A stretch of DNA of 64,000 nt from Muribaculum sp. (lineage in GTDB: Bacteria; Bacteroidota; Bacteroidia; Bacteroidales; Muribaculaceae). Position 1 is the first letter of the stretch; each line of letters starts with the position of its first letter. The notes beneath the pieces were generated by a model. The model ran no database searches and was not told where the DNA came from. It saw only the letters and a list, made by a program, of their open reading frames with translations. This document shows, one piece after another, positions 54,616 to 63,809 of the stretch. The stretch lies in the NCBI GenBank assembly GCA_009775095.1, contig VSOZ01000017.1:12468-76467 (forward strand), given 5' to 3'. Made by a program: the position numbers and the translations under genes.

Positions 54616-55239
54616 TCATATTAGGTCAATCGGATTCTTATTAAAAGAGGCTGCTTTAGGCTTTTTATTCATCCATATTATAGTGAGGATTAGCGCACTG
54701 AGCTCAAAAGCTAATGTAAAACAAGCACAAATAATAATATAAGACCAAATTCGTTCTAATACTTCAAAATTGGATGAATCATTAGTTACCTTGACAATCA
54801 GATAATCAGAAATTAGCTTGGGTATATAAACAATAGTTCCAAAAATCTTTATGTAAATCCATGCTTTTGAAATGAACAAAAAAGCAATCATTACAATTGC
54901 AACAATTACACCTAATATCAGACTTGCATAACTTCCAAAGGAACTAAAAATATTGAAATTCCCAAACGCAGAAATAATATGATTTATGATAAAAATACAA
55001 TATAATAATCCAATTCCAAATGCAGCAAATCTGCCATTAGAGTTTACAAATACATCTTTTTTAGACGCTATGTAAAATGCGCCAAAAACAGTTGCGAGGT
55101 TAATTATAGACCAACCGATTGAATACACTATTGTATTAAATACACCAAAAGCAGTTAAAGCCCAGCTATATATACCGGATACAACATCTGCGCCCAAAAT
55201 TGCACATAAAGGAGTTCCGAGTGTTTTATTTATATTCAT
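54616..55239 (-). CDS. Hypothetical multi-pass membrane protein
   Basis: A 207-residue protein from the ATG at 55239, chosen because the -7 box TATCTTTG (55268-55261) overlaps the longer frame start. It has about six hydrophobic segments, for example FGVFNTIVYSIGWSIINLA and LILGVIVAIVMIAFLFI, and no soluble domain. It is AT-rich with no recognised family and pairs with the downstream gene in one likely operon. Confidence 0.65.
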   Translation of the reverse strand: MNINKTLGTPLCAILGADVVSGIYSWALTAFGVFNTIVYSIGWSIINLATVFGAFYIASKKDVFVNSNGRFAAFGIGLLYCIFIINHIISAFGNFNIFSSFGSYASLILGVIVAIVMIAFLFISKAWIYIKIFGTIVYIPKLISDYLIVKVTNDSSNFEVLERIWSYIIICACFTLAFELSALILTIIWMNKKPKAASFNKNPIDLI

Positions 55240-55406
55240 ACAGTATTCTTTATTGTTGCGCAAAGATACTATTTTTAATTAATTTTTCAATTTATTGTTA
55301 CATTCAATCTTGATACAAAGCCAGCAGGATAATAGCGACTCTCAACTTTGTTTTAGGATTATTATTGAGGAATGTTGTATATTTGTGCGGGTAAAAGACA
55401 ACGTTT

Positions 55407-56531
55407 ATGCTGAAACGGAGCATCATATGGATGGTTTGCGCAGCGGTTGCGATAATAGCGACGGCACACTCCTATACGACAGAAACAATCAAAGCACAAC
55501 GGCTTAACGAACCGGCGACAGCCATGACAAACTACGACAAGCGACTCTTCACGACTTCAAAGAGTTTTGATATGATAGCGTCTCTGCAATATTTCGACAA
55601 GATAAAGGATGAACCGCAGTTTCGCCCTCTTGCAGCCGACTCGATTTTCATAAGTCGGCTCAGACGGGTGAATGAGAATGTTACGGCATCATAATTATGC
55701 AACTTTTATTCGACATTCGCCGGCGATAAAGATAATGCGGATTCATGTGTCGCGTTTTTCAATGAAATGGCTCTCAATAATTCGATAGCCCGGTCAAACG
55801 CAGAATGGGTCAGAAATATCGTCAACTTACAGCCCGACATCGCTTATTGCATCAACACATTAAACGCTGCCGGATATCCGGAGTATTGGGACAATGTAAT
55901 CAAGCCGGCTCTTGACCGACAGATAAACGACTATCCGATAGCGGAAGAGACGCTCAACGACATACATGATGCCATGACGGAGCTCTCGGGGCCGGAAGCG
56001 CTGCCGCCGACACACTCCAACATCTATATACTCAACATCGACAATGCCTTCAACTTGTCGGACGAGTCATTTTGCTGCACCGCGCTCCTGCTTGATCCGG
56101 AACTTGAAAAGAAATTCCGGCTTGATTTTCTGAAAGTCTATACACACGAGAATCTTCACCGCCTGTCGGTAACCGACGAGCTGATGCGGAGACTTGATGA
56201 TCTTATGGCCGATGATTTCTACCGTGAGAATGAAAATGTGGCGAGGAGCCACAACGAGGGCCGTAACGAGGCTTTCGTGGTGGCCGCCGAAGTATTCATA
56301 TCGCACAAAATCGGCCGCAGAGATGCCAGTAGTGTATATGACGAATTTAATGAATATGTGGACGGCAGTCTCGTACTTGCACCAATAATTTACGTACATC
56401 TTCACGAAAAACAGAATGGAGAATCGTTTAATGACTTCATTATCCGGCTGTTTGACAATGGGACTATAAAAGCCGGGAATGTCAAGGCCGAGTATGACAA
56501 AGCCATGCGCCGGCTCAAAGCCGTCAAGTGA
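55407..56531 (+). pseudogene. Exported HExxH protein interrupted by a TAA codon
   Basis: Frames 55407-55694 and 55767-56531 are in the same phase, and the codons between them (55695-55766) are open and coding-like. Only TAA at 55692-55694 breaks the frame. The joined protein of about 375 residues has a signal peptide (MLKRSIIWMVCAAVAIIATA) and, in its second half, THENLHRL, a HExxH zinc-peptidase motif, followed by NEGRNEAFVVAAEVF, where a Glu could be the third zinc ligand. No named peptidase family is recognised. Either the gene is broken or the downstream part begins at the internal ATG 55767 as an unexported product. Confidence 0.65.
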
Positions 56532-56568
56532 AATAAAATCCCGATAAAAACTCTAAATTTCAGATGAT

Positions 56569-57003
56569 ATGAAAACTGTGTATCGTTCAAAAGTTGATTG
56601 GTGGATATGGGCCATGGTCTGTTTCTTTTTAGCCGTGCTTACAGCTGCCGCGATAGGAGGCATAGGCCTGATAACATTCCTTATCTTTCTGACAGGCTTC
56701 GGAGCGATGTTCGTGATAACTGTTTTCGGAGTACGGTATGTAATTGACGGCGACGAGCTATTGGTCTATCAATTTTGCCGTCCACGCCGCTTCCCGATTA
56801 ATAAAATCAAGGAGATAGAGCCGTGTAAAAGTTTCCTGTGGGGTCCTGCCCTATCGTCTAACAAGCTGGCAATCAAGTTTACCGACCGCTCTGTGTTAAG
56901 GACTTCGATGCCTATGTATATCTCGCCCAAAGACAAAAACCGATTCATCGGTCAACTGCTTGACATAAACCCTAATATAGAGATAAATCGATTATCGGCA
57001 TAA
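56569..57003 (+). CDS. Two-TM protein with bacterial PH-like domain
   Basis: A 144-residue protein. Two membrane segments (about 10-30 and 33-52) are followed by a beta-rich domain: 'GVRYVIDGDELLVYQFCRPRRFPINKIKEIEP', then KLAIKFTDR and 'YISPKDKNRFIGQLLDINPNIEI'. This is the usual order of the YyaB-like bacterial PH domain. The function is unknown. It is 38 nt after the interrupted HExxH gene. Confidence 0.75.
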   Translation: MKTVYRSKVDWWIWAMVCFFLAVLTAAAIGGIGLITFLIFLTGFGAMFVITVFGVRYVIDGDELLVYQFCRPRRFPINKIKEIEPCKSFLWGPALSSNKLAIKFTDRSVLRTSMPMYISPKDKNRFIGQLLDINPNIEINRLSA

Positions 57004-57076
57004 AATCAGGTCAACATTATGTCATGGCCAAGGCCTTTTGCCTTAAGATTCTTTGCAAATATTTTTCGGGCAAATG

Positions 57077-57108
57077 TTGACGGATTTAAAATAAAAAATA
57101 TAACTTTG
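57077..57108 (+). promoter_or_regulatory. Promoter of the ferredoxin gene
   Basis: TTG (57077-57079), a 21-nt spacer and TAACTTTG (57101-57108), 49 nt before the start codon. Confidence 0.65.
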
Positions 57109-57157
57109 CATGGTAAAGCAATAACAAATATTCGTATAATATCTAAATTAAATTATC

Positions 57158-57328
57158 ATGGCTTACGTAATTACAGATAAGTGTGTAGCTTGCGGCACTT
57201 GCCTTCCGGTGTGCCCCGTAGAAGCAATCTCAGAAGGTGACATCTACCACATCGATCCCGATACTTGCATCGAGTGCGGTAGCTGCGCTGAAGTTTGCCC
57301 CAGCGAAGCAATTATCCCCGGCGAATAA
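57158..57328 (+). CDS. 2[4Fe-4S] ferredoxin
   Basis: A 56-residue ferredoxin. Two clusters of the bacterial type are seen: CVACGTCLPVCPVEAI and CIECGSCAEVCPSEAI, each with the CX2CX2CX3CP spacing. It is a low-potential electron carrier for enzymes such as pyruvate:ferredoxin oxidoreductase. It has its own promoter and ends at a bidirectional terminator shared with the RNase P RNA gene. Confidence 0.95.
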   Translation: MAYVITDKCVACGTCLPVCPVEAISEGDIYHIDPDTCIECGSCAEVCPSEAIIPGE

Positions 57329-57344
57329 TACGACGACCGGCACT

Positions 57345-57388
57345 TATAAATAACAAAGGCTCCCGTTTGGGAGCCTTTGTTATTTATA
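57345..57388. terminator. Bidirectional terminator between ferredoxin and rnpB
   Basis: Two exact 20-nt arms (57345-57364 and 57369-57388) around a GTTT loop. The stem core is AAGGCTCCC/GGGAGCCTT, flanked by A- and T-rich ends, so it works on both strands. Confidence 0.9.
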
Positions 57389-57391
57389 AAA

Positions 57392-57770
57392 TCGAGCGGG
57401 CCTGTAAGCCGGGTTATGTAGCGGAGTACTCCGCCGTCGGTCATTTATCTACGCCCGATGTTGCCACCGGGCTGAGTCGCGGCACTGCCGCAGTCAGCAG
57501 TCTACCCCCCGGCAATGGACGAGCAGCCCTTGAATGCCGGTATACTTGACCTTGCAACCCATCAGATGTGCGGCGGCCCATATCGCTGTGGACCCCGGTG
57601 AGCTCTTACCTCGCCTTTTCACCCTTACCGCCACAAGGACGGCGGTTATTTTCTGTCACATTACTCTGCCATCGCTGACAGGTCTCCGTTAGGGACCATG
57701 GCGCTCTGCGTTGCCCGGACTTTCCTCTTGCCGCACGCGAAGTCGACAAGCGACCGACCGTCCCGCTCGA
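57392..57770 (-). ncRNA. rnpB: RNase P RNA
   Basis: On the minus strand the sequence starts CGAGCGGGACGG, has the conserved GAGGAAAGTCCGGGC early on (57735-57721 region) and later CGGGGTCCACAGCGATATGG, and ends with ACCCGGCTTACAGGCCCGCT. The two ends (CGAGCGGG... and ...CCCGCTCG) pair to form helix P1. The length of about 380 nt is normal for a type A RNase P RNA, which cuts tRNA 5' leaders. Ends are approximate to a few bases. Confidence 0.95.
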
Positions 57771-57878
57771 AACGTAGTGCAAATTTACAAATTTTCATCA
57801 TAACGCCACACAAATTCACTCAACTAAATACTTGGTCAGTCGATACGCGATAAAATAGACCTCAGCAAAAACAAGAAC

Positions 57879-60800
57879 TTAGAACCTCGGATTAAAGTGC
57901 AAGTTGGCAGAGCATCGCGGACATACAGCATCGCCTCCGGGTCTTAATCCGGCATCATCGTTTACGAATATTTCCGCACCACACATTGGACAAACCGCAC
58001 TCGGTTCTTGCATAACGTTTTCAGTCAAATCCCATCGCCGTACAAAAGTTGCAACAGCCGGATTATTCAGATTATATTTAGCAGGAATTTCGTATCGGCT
58101 TATCTTTCCCGAATAATCAACCGTAACAAGCCCTGTAGCACACGGTTTGGCATCCCAAAACTCTCCGCCGTAAGCCCTTAACAATATTTGTCGGGATTCA
58201 ACATCCATAAAAAGCAACTCACCACTCTTAAGATAAACAAATATGTGTACATCATTGAAAACGGTAAATACACGCATAACATTGTCAGCCAAATGAATAT
58301 AACTTTCCTCATCCCATTGCAGACGGCGATAGAGCCGATCTTCCTTTATGAAATAGAGTATATTGCCTGACGGAGATATCCCTACAAGAGAATAATCACA
58401 CGGCTCACTATAGATAGAATATGATTCCAAGTCGACATGGATCAACTCCTTTTTCTTATCATCAGTAGAAATTAGCTCATTCATCCATGGATGTTCAAAA
58501 ACAAGGCCATAGTGTCCTGTCATTACCCGAATTCTTCCATGATTAGGAAATGTACATTTTACATCATTGACAACAATCTCATTACCAACCATATCCCATA
58601 CACAACATGGAAAATTTCGAAATATCACATATCTGTTATCTTGTGTAAGCAAGGCAGCTCCCTTATTATAAACTTCCTCGGGCATATGTACAGGTGTACT
58701 TATTGACTTGTTTTTCACATCGCATATTAACATAGTTATGTCAGGGTCAGGTATATAGTCTCCGGTTACGCCGATCATATATCTGCTGTTCTGAGAAAAA
58801 CAGATAGATATACACGCCCAATCAGTTTTACAATGAATGAGAGGTTTGCCCGTTATGTCGCAAAGTATCAACTCGCTATTTTCTCTTGCAAAGGAAGACG
58901 CTCCCACATAATTGCCATCAGGTGATACCGCACAACAAGCGACATAAGAAAAGTGCTTATTTTCAAACGGCAATTCCTGCATACGAAAAGCAGTACCATC
59001 TATTACATAGATATAAGGCTGGACTTCCTGCACTGGATTTATACCGGAAGATACAGCAATTCGTTCACCCGAAAAATCACATGTTAAAGCATTTACACCT
59101 CCGTTATAAACCTCCGGAGTATAAGGGTACTTTATCCGTTCGTCAATATCTACAATCTCTTTTTGCACATCGTAAGTCAATACATAGTTGCGATTATAGC
59201 AATATATATCGGGACATGGATAAACATGGACATCCAAATCTGCATCAGAAACAAATTCCAAAACAGTAACACAATGAGGTTTTTCTTTCATATAGAGCCG
59301 TGTTCCCTCATCGTCAAACCATGCACCGTAAACCATCAAATCAGCGTCATAAGACCAATGACGATAACGGTTCTTTCCGTTATCCATATAATGACGATAC
59401 AATGTCCTCCGCGTAAGGCAACACTGATCATGTACCGCAAGAATACGCGCGTCTTCTCCGTCAACGTAGCCGAAAGCTGGCATATCATCAGTCACTGCAT
59501 CCCATCGAAAAAGAGTTCTATCATCCGCTATTATCCATATATACCTCCCACCGTATGAAACCCTTGCATCGACAACGCCATTAAATCGGAGTGTCTTATC
59601 AGTCTCTCTGAAATAAACTTCCATATCATCACCACTTCCATACACCAAGACATTTCCATCTGCCGACATTGATTTTTTCTTTTTGTCTATCGGCAATCGT
59701 TTTAAAGTTTTATTCTCGGTTTGGTCATATAAAAAAACGGTATCTTCGCATATAATCAGATGATAGCGAAGGGAATCATCGCATATAAGGTCTACAATCT
59801 CCGAAGCCAAAGAGTAACCCTGCGACTTACTGGAGCTAACAAGGTTTTGTGTATGTACCCTATGGCCATTATCATATAATGACACTATAGAGTCGCCGTC
59901 ACCGCTTATCGCCATTACACGCCCGCGTGCATCTACAGTATGCCTTATATACTCCGTTTTAAACGCATTGCACAACGCATTTTTCATTATGCCGCTGTTC
60001 ATTATACAGATATTACTGTAATCATCAGCGATTTTCCCCAGTAAGGAAAAATGGAACAGATATGTTTCTTTTAGCCTTGAGGTATCCGGAAGATTAAATA
60101 ATTGAAGTTTTAACAATCCGACATCAGCAATTTCGGGTAATTGTGCTACCTCGGTTTTTACCGACAAGAACTCTCGCACCTGTTCAGAAGAGAGAACAGT
60201 AGCAATCAATTCATAATCGCCTCGAAGTTGTTTAGGATACCTTGATTGTTTTCCTAATATATAATCAATAGTATACGTCAGTAATCGCCATGCTTGTAAA
60301 CCTAAAGCCTGATACTGTTCTTTGTCATAACATGCACATGACATCATAGCGTCATATAAGGTCTTGACTAATTGTAAAAACGCATGACCGTCATCATTTT
60401 TTATACCGGCAAGATAGTATTCATATAATGAATGATAGTATCGAGTACGTATCTTAGCATCGCTGAAATATAACCTTTCAACCGCCCGCCGCAACTCATT
60501 GTGAAAGAATGTAATCAGTATGCCACACTCTGTATTTACAGAACGCAGCAATGTGCCAATATCATATTTCAATCTGTACCATAATATCGGAGGTATATTT
60601 ATATCAGTTCTCTCCAATCGGTGAAATGATTTACCCAAAAGAGACTCCACATAGCCATCATCACGGGCCAATAACCGCAATACTTCACTGTCGGCCAATC
60701 CCAATTCTTCCGCACAGAATAGCCGGAGCACCGTTTCGACCAAGGCGGCTCCGTGACGTGCCGGACGAGACAAAACATTAAATATATACTCTAACAGAGA

Positions 60801-62417
60801 GTCAAGCGTAGGTGGAATTGAAGACAAATCAACCCACGACGGCATGCCGGAAAGATAATTACCTAAGATTTTTGCAAACAGAGCGCTCTCGTCTGTATCA
60901 TCCAATATTCGTGACAACTCGCACCACTGTTTCGAGCACAATTTACGACCTGCACGCATCAATACACTATCAATCACCAATTTCGCATCCGCTCCTATAG
61001 AAGGCAGACACCATGACCGAATATCACTACGTTCGAAATTAAATTTAACGTCATCGGTCGACGATATTATTATTTTCAGGTCAGGCTGCAGTTTATGGTT
61101 GAGCCACATAAGAGTATGAAAATCATAATATGTACTGTTATCAACTTGATCTATAGCATCAAGCACAACCAACAAAGGACGAGTCAATTGAAGACGACGA
61201 AACAAGCTACCAAAATGGTCAACATCAAATACTATTGACCGTACAGATCTCAGTCGTTGCTTCTTATCATGTAAGCTGCTGCATTTATCTGCTGCAACAA
61301 TCTCCTTCCACAGTGAACGCAACAGTGCCATCGCATCGGAAGAATCAGAATCACTACCACAAAAACGGCATACAATGTCGTGACTCCGGGCATACTTTCC
61401 AACGATTCTTGCCAATATTGCGCTCTTGCCTGAACCACTCTTACCTTTTACCCATAATACGCTGTTATCCTTAGGGTTATTGATATAGCGGTCAATATAT
61501 TCAAGTTCTTTTTCTCTGCCTGCAAAACCGTCGGCAATTTCACTCGCCTTGGCTATATGACGCAAATTACAGGACAGTTTATCCTCCGTCTCGGCTTCGG
61601 CAATTGCATTTTCTATAATGCCTCTCAATCTTGTCTCCGTGCCGGCAACAAACTCATCGCGATACCGCTCTTCACAATACTCTTGGTATGAACAGTTAAT
61701 CTCCAGTATATTTTTATCATACAGTTCATTCTTCAATTTATGACGAAGACGTCTGACTTTCGCAGCACCGGGCTCCACAACTTCTTCATACTTAAATCGC
61801 TCATTATCAGGCATATCACATAAGTCACGAAAGAATGCGAATACATGATTGTGAGCGCCGGCCTTCAATACACCCGCATTTATTTCATATTCGGTAGCAG
61901 AAAGCGCATAGTCATTGCCATAGGCGTCATTACGCTCAAACATCTCCGTAAGAGGTTTCTCAACCCCACTATACCATACAGCGTCGTCATCATAAGGCGA
62001 TGTGCGAGGCATTAAAACATAAACCGGTTCGACAAGCGCATTTTCATCAAGCCTGTACCACTTGTGGAATAAAACATCCTCATAAGCAGTCATCTCCAAT
62101 GCTTCATAACTCGACAGACTTACTCTCTCAGGTAAAGGTATCCACCCGTATCGATTTCCTAAAAGCAAAATAAAGTTAGGCTTTGGCGATAGTTCCTGAC
62201 ACCGCCTCAACTCTTCAAGACAGATGCTCATTGTGCGGTTGTCCAACGAAGCCTCACGGCTTATACCCCAACGAAGATCCACGTACTCTAACTGCCATCC
62301 GCGCTTGGCATACTCTTCGGAAAGCCGTATCAGTATATCTCTCAAAAGATTACGCTCAAGCTCCATATCGGCAAATGTGGAGCTAATAAAAAAGCGGATA
62401 TATTTTGCTCTTATCAT
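57879..62417 (-). CDS. STAND-class NTPase: DUF4062-like, P-loop NTPase, beta-propeller region, zinc ribbon
   Basis: A 1512-residue soluble protein. Residues about 5-200 match the DUF4062-type N-terminus of animal NWD1/TEP1 proteins: FFISSTFADMELERN, YVDLRWGISREAS and FILLLGNRYGWIP. Then GREKELEYIDRYI leads to Walker A GKSGSGKS (about 325-332), Walker B LLVVLDAID (about 415) and a sensor-like LKIIISST, followed by a winged-helix and helical region to about 790. From about 830 to 1465 come repeated beta strands with WD40-like pieces ('GERIAVSSGINP', 'DGNYVGASSFAREN'). A final zinc ribbon has CPMCG and CPRCS. The gene is AT-rich compared with its neighbours and stands alone, 36 nt after the helicase gene. 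Defence is an inference from architecture. Confidence 0.85.
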   Translation of the reverse strand: MIRAKYIRFFISSTFADMELERNLLRDILIRLSEEYAKRGWQLEYVDLRWGISREASLDNRTMSICLEELRRCQELSPKPNFILLLGNRYGWIPLPERVSLSSYEALEMTAYEDVLFHKWYRLDENALVEPVYVLMPRTSPYDDDAVWYSGVEKPLTEMFERNDAYGNDYALSATEYEINAGVLKAGAHNHVFAFFRDLCDMPDNERFKYEEVVEPGAAKVRRLRHKLKNELYDKNILEINCSYQEYCEERYRDEFVAGTETRLRGIIENAIAEAETEDKLSCNLRHIAKASEIADGFAGREKELEYIDRYINNPKDNSVLWVKGKSGSGKSAILARIVGKYARSHDIVCRFCGSDSDSSDAMALLRSLWKEIVAADKCSSLHDKKQRLRSVRSIVFDVDHFGSLFRRLQLTRPLLVVLDAIDQVDNSTYYDFHTLMWLNHKLQPDLKIIISSTDDVKFNFERSDIRSWCLPSIGADAKLVIDSVLMRAGRKLCSKQWCELSRILDDTDESALFAKILGNYLSGMPSWVDLSSIPPTLDSLLEYIFNVLSRPARHGAALVETVLRLFCAEELGLADSEVLRLLARDDGYVESLLGKSFHRLERTDINIPPILWYRLKYDIGTLLRSVNTECGILITFFHNELRRAVERLYFSDAKIRTRYYHSLYEYYLAGIKNDDGHAFLQLVKTLYDAMMSCACYDKEQYQALGLQAWRLLTYTIDYILGKQSRYPKQLRGDYELIATVLSSEQVREFLSVKTEVAQLPEIADVGLLKLQLFNLPDTSRLKETYLFHFSLLGKIADDYSNICIMNSGIMKNALCNAFKTEYIRHTVDARGRVMAISGDGDSIVSLYDNGHRVHTQNLVSSSKSQGYSLASEIVDLICDDSLRYHLIICEDTVFLYDQTENKTLKRLPIDKKKKSMSADGNVLVYGSGDDMEVYFRETDKTLRFNGVVDARVSYGGRYIWIIADDRTLFRWDAVTDDMPAFGYVDGEDARILAVHDQCCLTRRTLYRHYMDNGKNRYRHWSYDADLMVYGAWFDDEGTRLYMKEKPHCVTVLEFVSDADLDVHVYPCPDIYCYNRNYVLTYDVQKEIVDIDERIKYPYTPEVYNGGVNALTCDFSGERIAVSSGINPVQEVQPYIYVIDGTAFRMQELPFENKHFSYVACCAVSPDGNYVGASSFARENSELILCDITGKPLIHCKTDWACISICFSQNSRYMIGVTGDYIPDPDITMLICDVKNKSISTPVHMPEEVYNKGAALLTQDNRYVIFRNFPCCVWDMVGNEIVVNDVKCTFPNHGRIRVMTGHYGLVFEHPWMNELISTDDKKKELIHVDLESYSIYSEPCDYSLVGISPSGNILYFIKEDRLYRRLQWDEESYIHLADNVMRVFTVFNDVHIFVYLKSGELLFMDVESRQILLRAYGGEFWDAKPCATGLVTVDYSGKISRYEIPAKYNLNNPAVATFVRRWDLTENVMQEPSAVCPMCGAEIFVNDDAGLRPGGDAVCPRCSANLHFNPRF

Positions 62418-62453
62418 GGCAAATATTTAAGGTTAAGGGGTCTGATGGTGGGG

Positions 62454-63773
62454 TCAGGGGGTGAGGAGGGAGCTGCGGACGCGCTTGCCTTTGAGGCGCT
62501 CGGCGGAGACCGTGCGGAGCAGAGCGGCGGCTTTGTCAGCGGGCACTGCGGCAAGGGCGCAGTGATCTTTTACGACGATGCGACCGACCTCATCAGGCGC
62601 AAGATCGCCCTGCTTGATAAGGAAGCCGGCAATGTCGCCGCGCGATATCTTCTCTTTTTTCCCTGCGTTGAAATACAATGTGGCAGCCGATGCTTTTATC
62701 GGGTCGGCTGACCGGCCGGTAGGCACATATGAGCGGTCAAAGGTCACATATTCGGGTATGTTGTCAGCCTCCGATGTAAGTACATAGACGGTGCCGGTGG
62801 CATCAACACGCGCCGTGCGTCCGTTGCGATGTGTCCAAGTCTCCTTAGTCAGCGGCATGTGGTAGTGGATTATGGACTGAACGGAGTCGATATCAAGGCC
62901 GCGCGCTCCGAGGTCGGTCGATACAAGGATCGGCGTGGTGCCGTTATTAAGCAGGTCGACGGCCTTTTCCCTGTCGGGCTGATCAAGTGCACCGTGGTAC
63001 AAGCCTACGGGCAGTCCGGCCTCCTTGAGATGCCGGTATACACGGTCGGCGCTCTCGCGATGATTGACAAAGATGATAACGCGACCGTTGGCAAGCGAAC
63101 GAAGCAGGTCGACCAGTGTGTCGACCTTGTCACGCGAAGGCGACTCAACTTGAACGATGTCCATGCGACGGCGCGGTTTGTCGGCCGACGAAAGAAAGTC
63201 GAGAGTCTCCGGCGACCGCAGCTTCAAAAACTCGGGCATATCCTGAAGACGGGTGGCCGAAGTCAGTATAGTGCGACTCAGATTAGGCATAGTGCGCACT
63301 ATACGGCGCATCTCGTCGTGAAATCCGAGCTCAAGCGACTTGTCATATTCATCGAGCACCAATACACGAGCCGTATACAGGTCGACATGCTTGCGGTTGA
63401 TGTGGTCGAGGAGGCGCCCCGGAGTGGCGACAATGATGTCGGGAGCCGGCAAGAGCGAGTTTTTCTCGTCGGTCATGGAGTGGCCTCCGTAGAGAGCTAC
63501 CGTCTTATAGCCTGTGGCTATATCGCGCACTACATTATATATCTGCATAACGAGCTCGCGCGAAGGGGCTATAATAACCGCCTTAACATCGGCCGACGGC
63601 TTGGCGAGAGTCTGCAACACGGCTATGGCAAAAGCTACCGTTTTGCCCGAGCCTGTAGGTGAAAGCAGCAACATGTCACGAGCTCCGGAGCTCATGACCT
63701 CGCACTGCATGGGGTTAAGCATCGCTATGCCGAGACGCGACTTTATATTGTCGATAATAACTGACTGCTTCAT
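62454..63773 (-). CDS. DEAD-box RNA helicase, DbpA-like
   Basis: A 439-residue protein from the ATG at 63773; the longer frame start is upstream of the -7 box TATCTTTG (63809-63802). It has the Q-motif region, motif I SPTGSGKT, Ia PSRELVMQ, Ib TPGRLLDH, motif II as DEYD instead of DEAD (VLVLDEYDKSL), SAT in motif III, and VI as HRNGRTARV. The last about 75 residues resemble the DbpA RNA-binding domain ('ISRGDIAGFLIKQGDLAPDEVGRI'), which recognises 23S rRNA. It probably helps ribosome assembly. DEYD is a tolerated change seen in some Bacteroidetes members. Confidence 0.88.
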   Translation of the reverse strand: MKQSVIIDNIKSRLGIAMLNPMQCEVMSSGARDMLLLSPTGSGKTVAFAIAVLQTLAKPSADVKAVIIAPSRELVMQIYNVVRDIATGYKTVALYGGHSMTDEKNSLLPAPDIIVATPGRLLDHINRKHVDLYTARVLVLDEYDKSLELGFHDEMRRIVRTMPNLSRTILTSATRLQDMPEFLKLRSPETLDFLSSADKPRRRMDIVQVESPSRDKVDTLVDLLRSLANGRVIIFVNHRESADRVYRHLKEAGLPVGLYHGALDQPDREKAVDLLNNGTTPILVSTDLGARGLDIDSVQSIIHYHMPLTKETWTHRNGRTARVDATGTVYVLTSEADNIPEYVTFDRSYVPTGRSADPIKASAATLYFNAGKKEKISRGDIAGFLIKQGDLAPDEVGRIVVKDHCALAAVPADKAAALLRTVSAERLKGKRVRSSLLTP

Positions 63774-63801
63774 TGAATTGCCGATTATAAAATTATACTT
63801 A

Positions 63802-63809
63802 CAAAGATA
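63802..63809 (-). promoter_or_regulatory. -7 box of the DbpA-like helicase gene
   Basis: CAAAGATA on the plus strand is TATCTTTG on the minus strand, 28 nt before the chosen start. It may also drive the STAND gene downstream. Confidence 0.55.
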
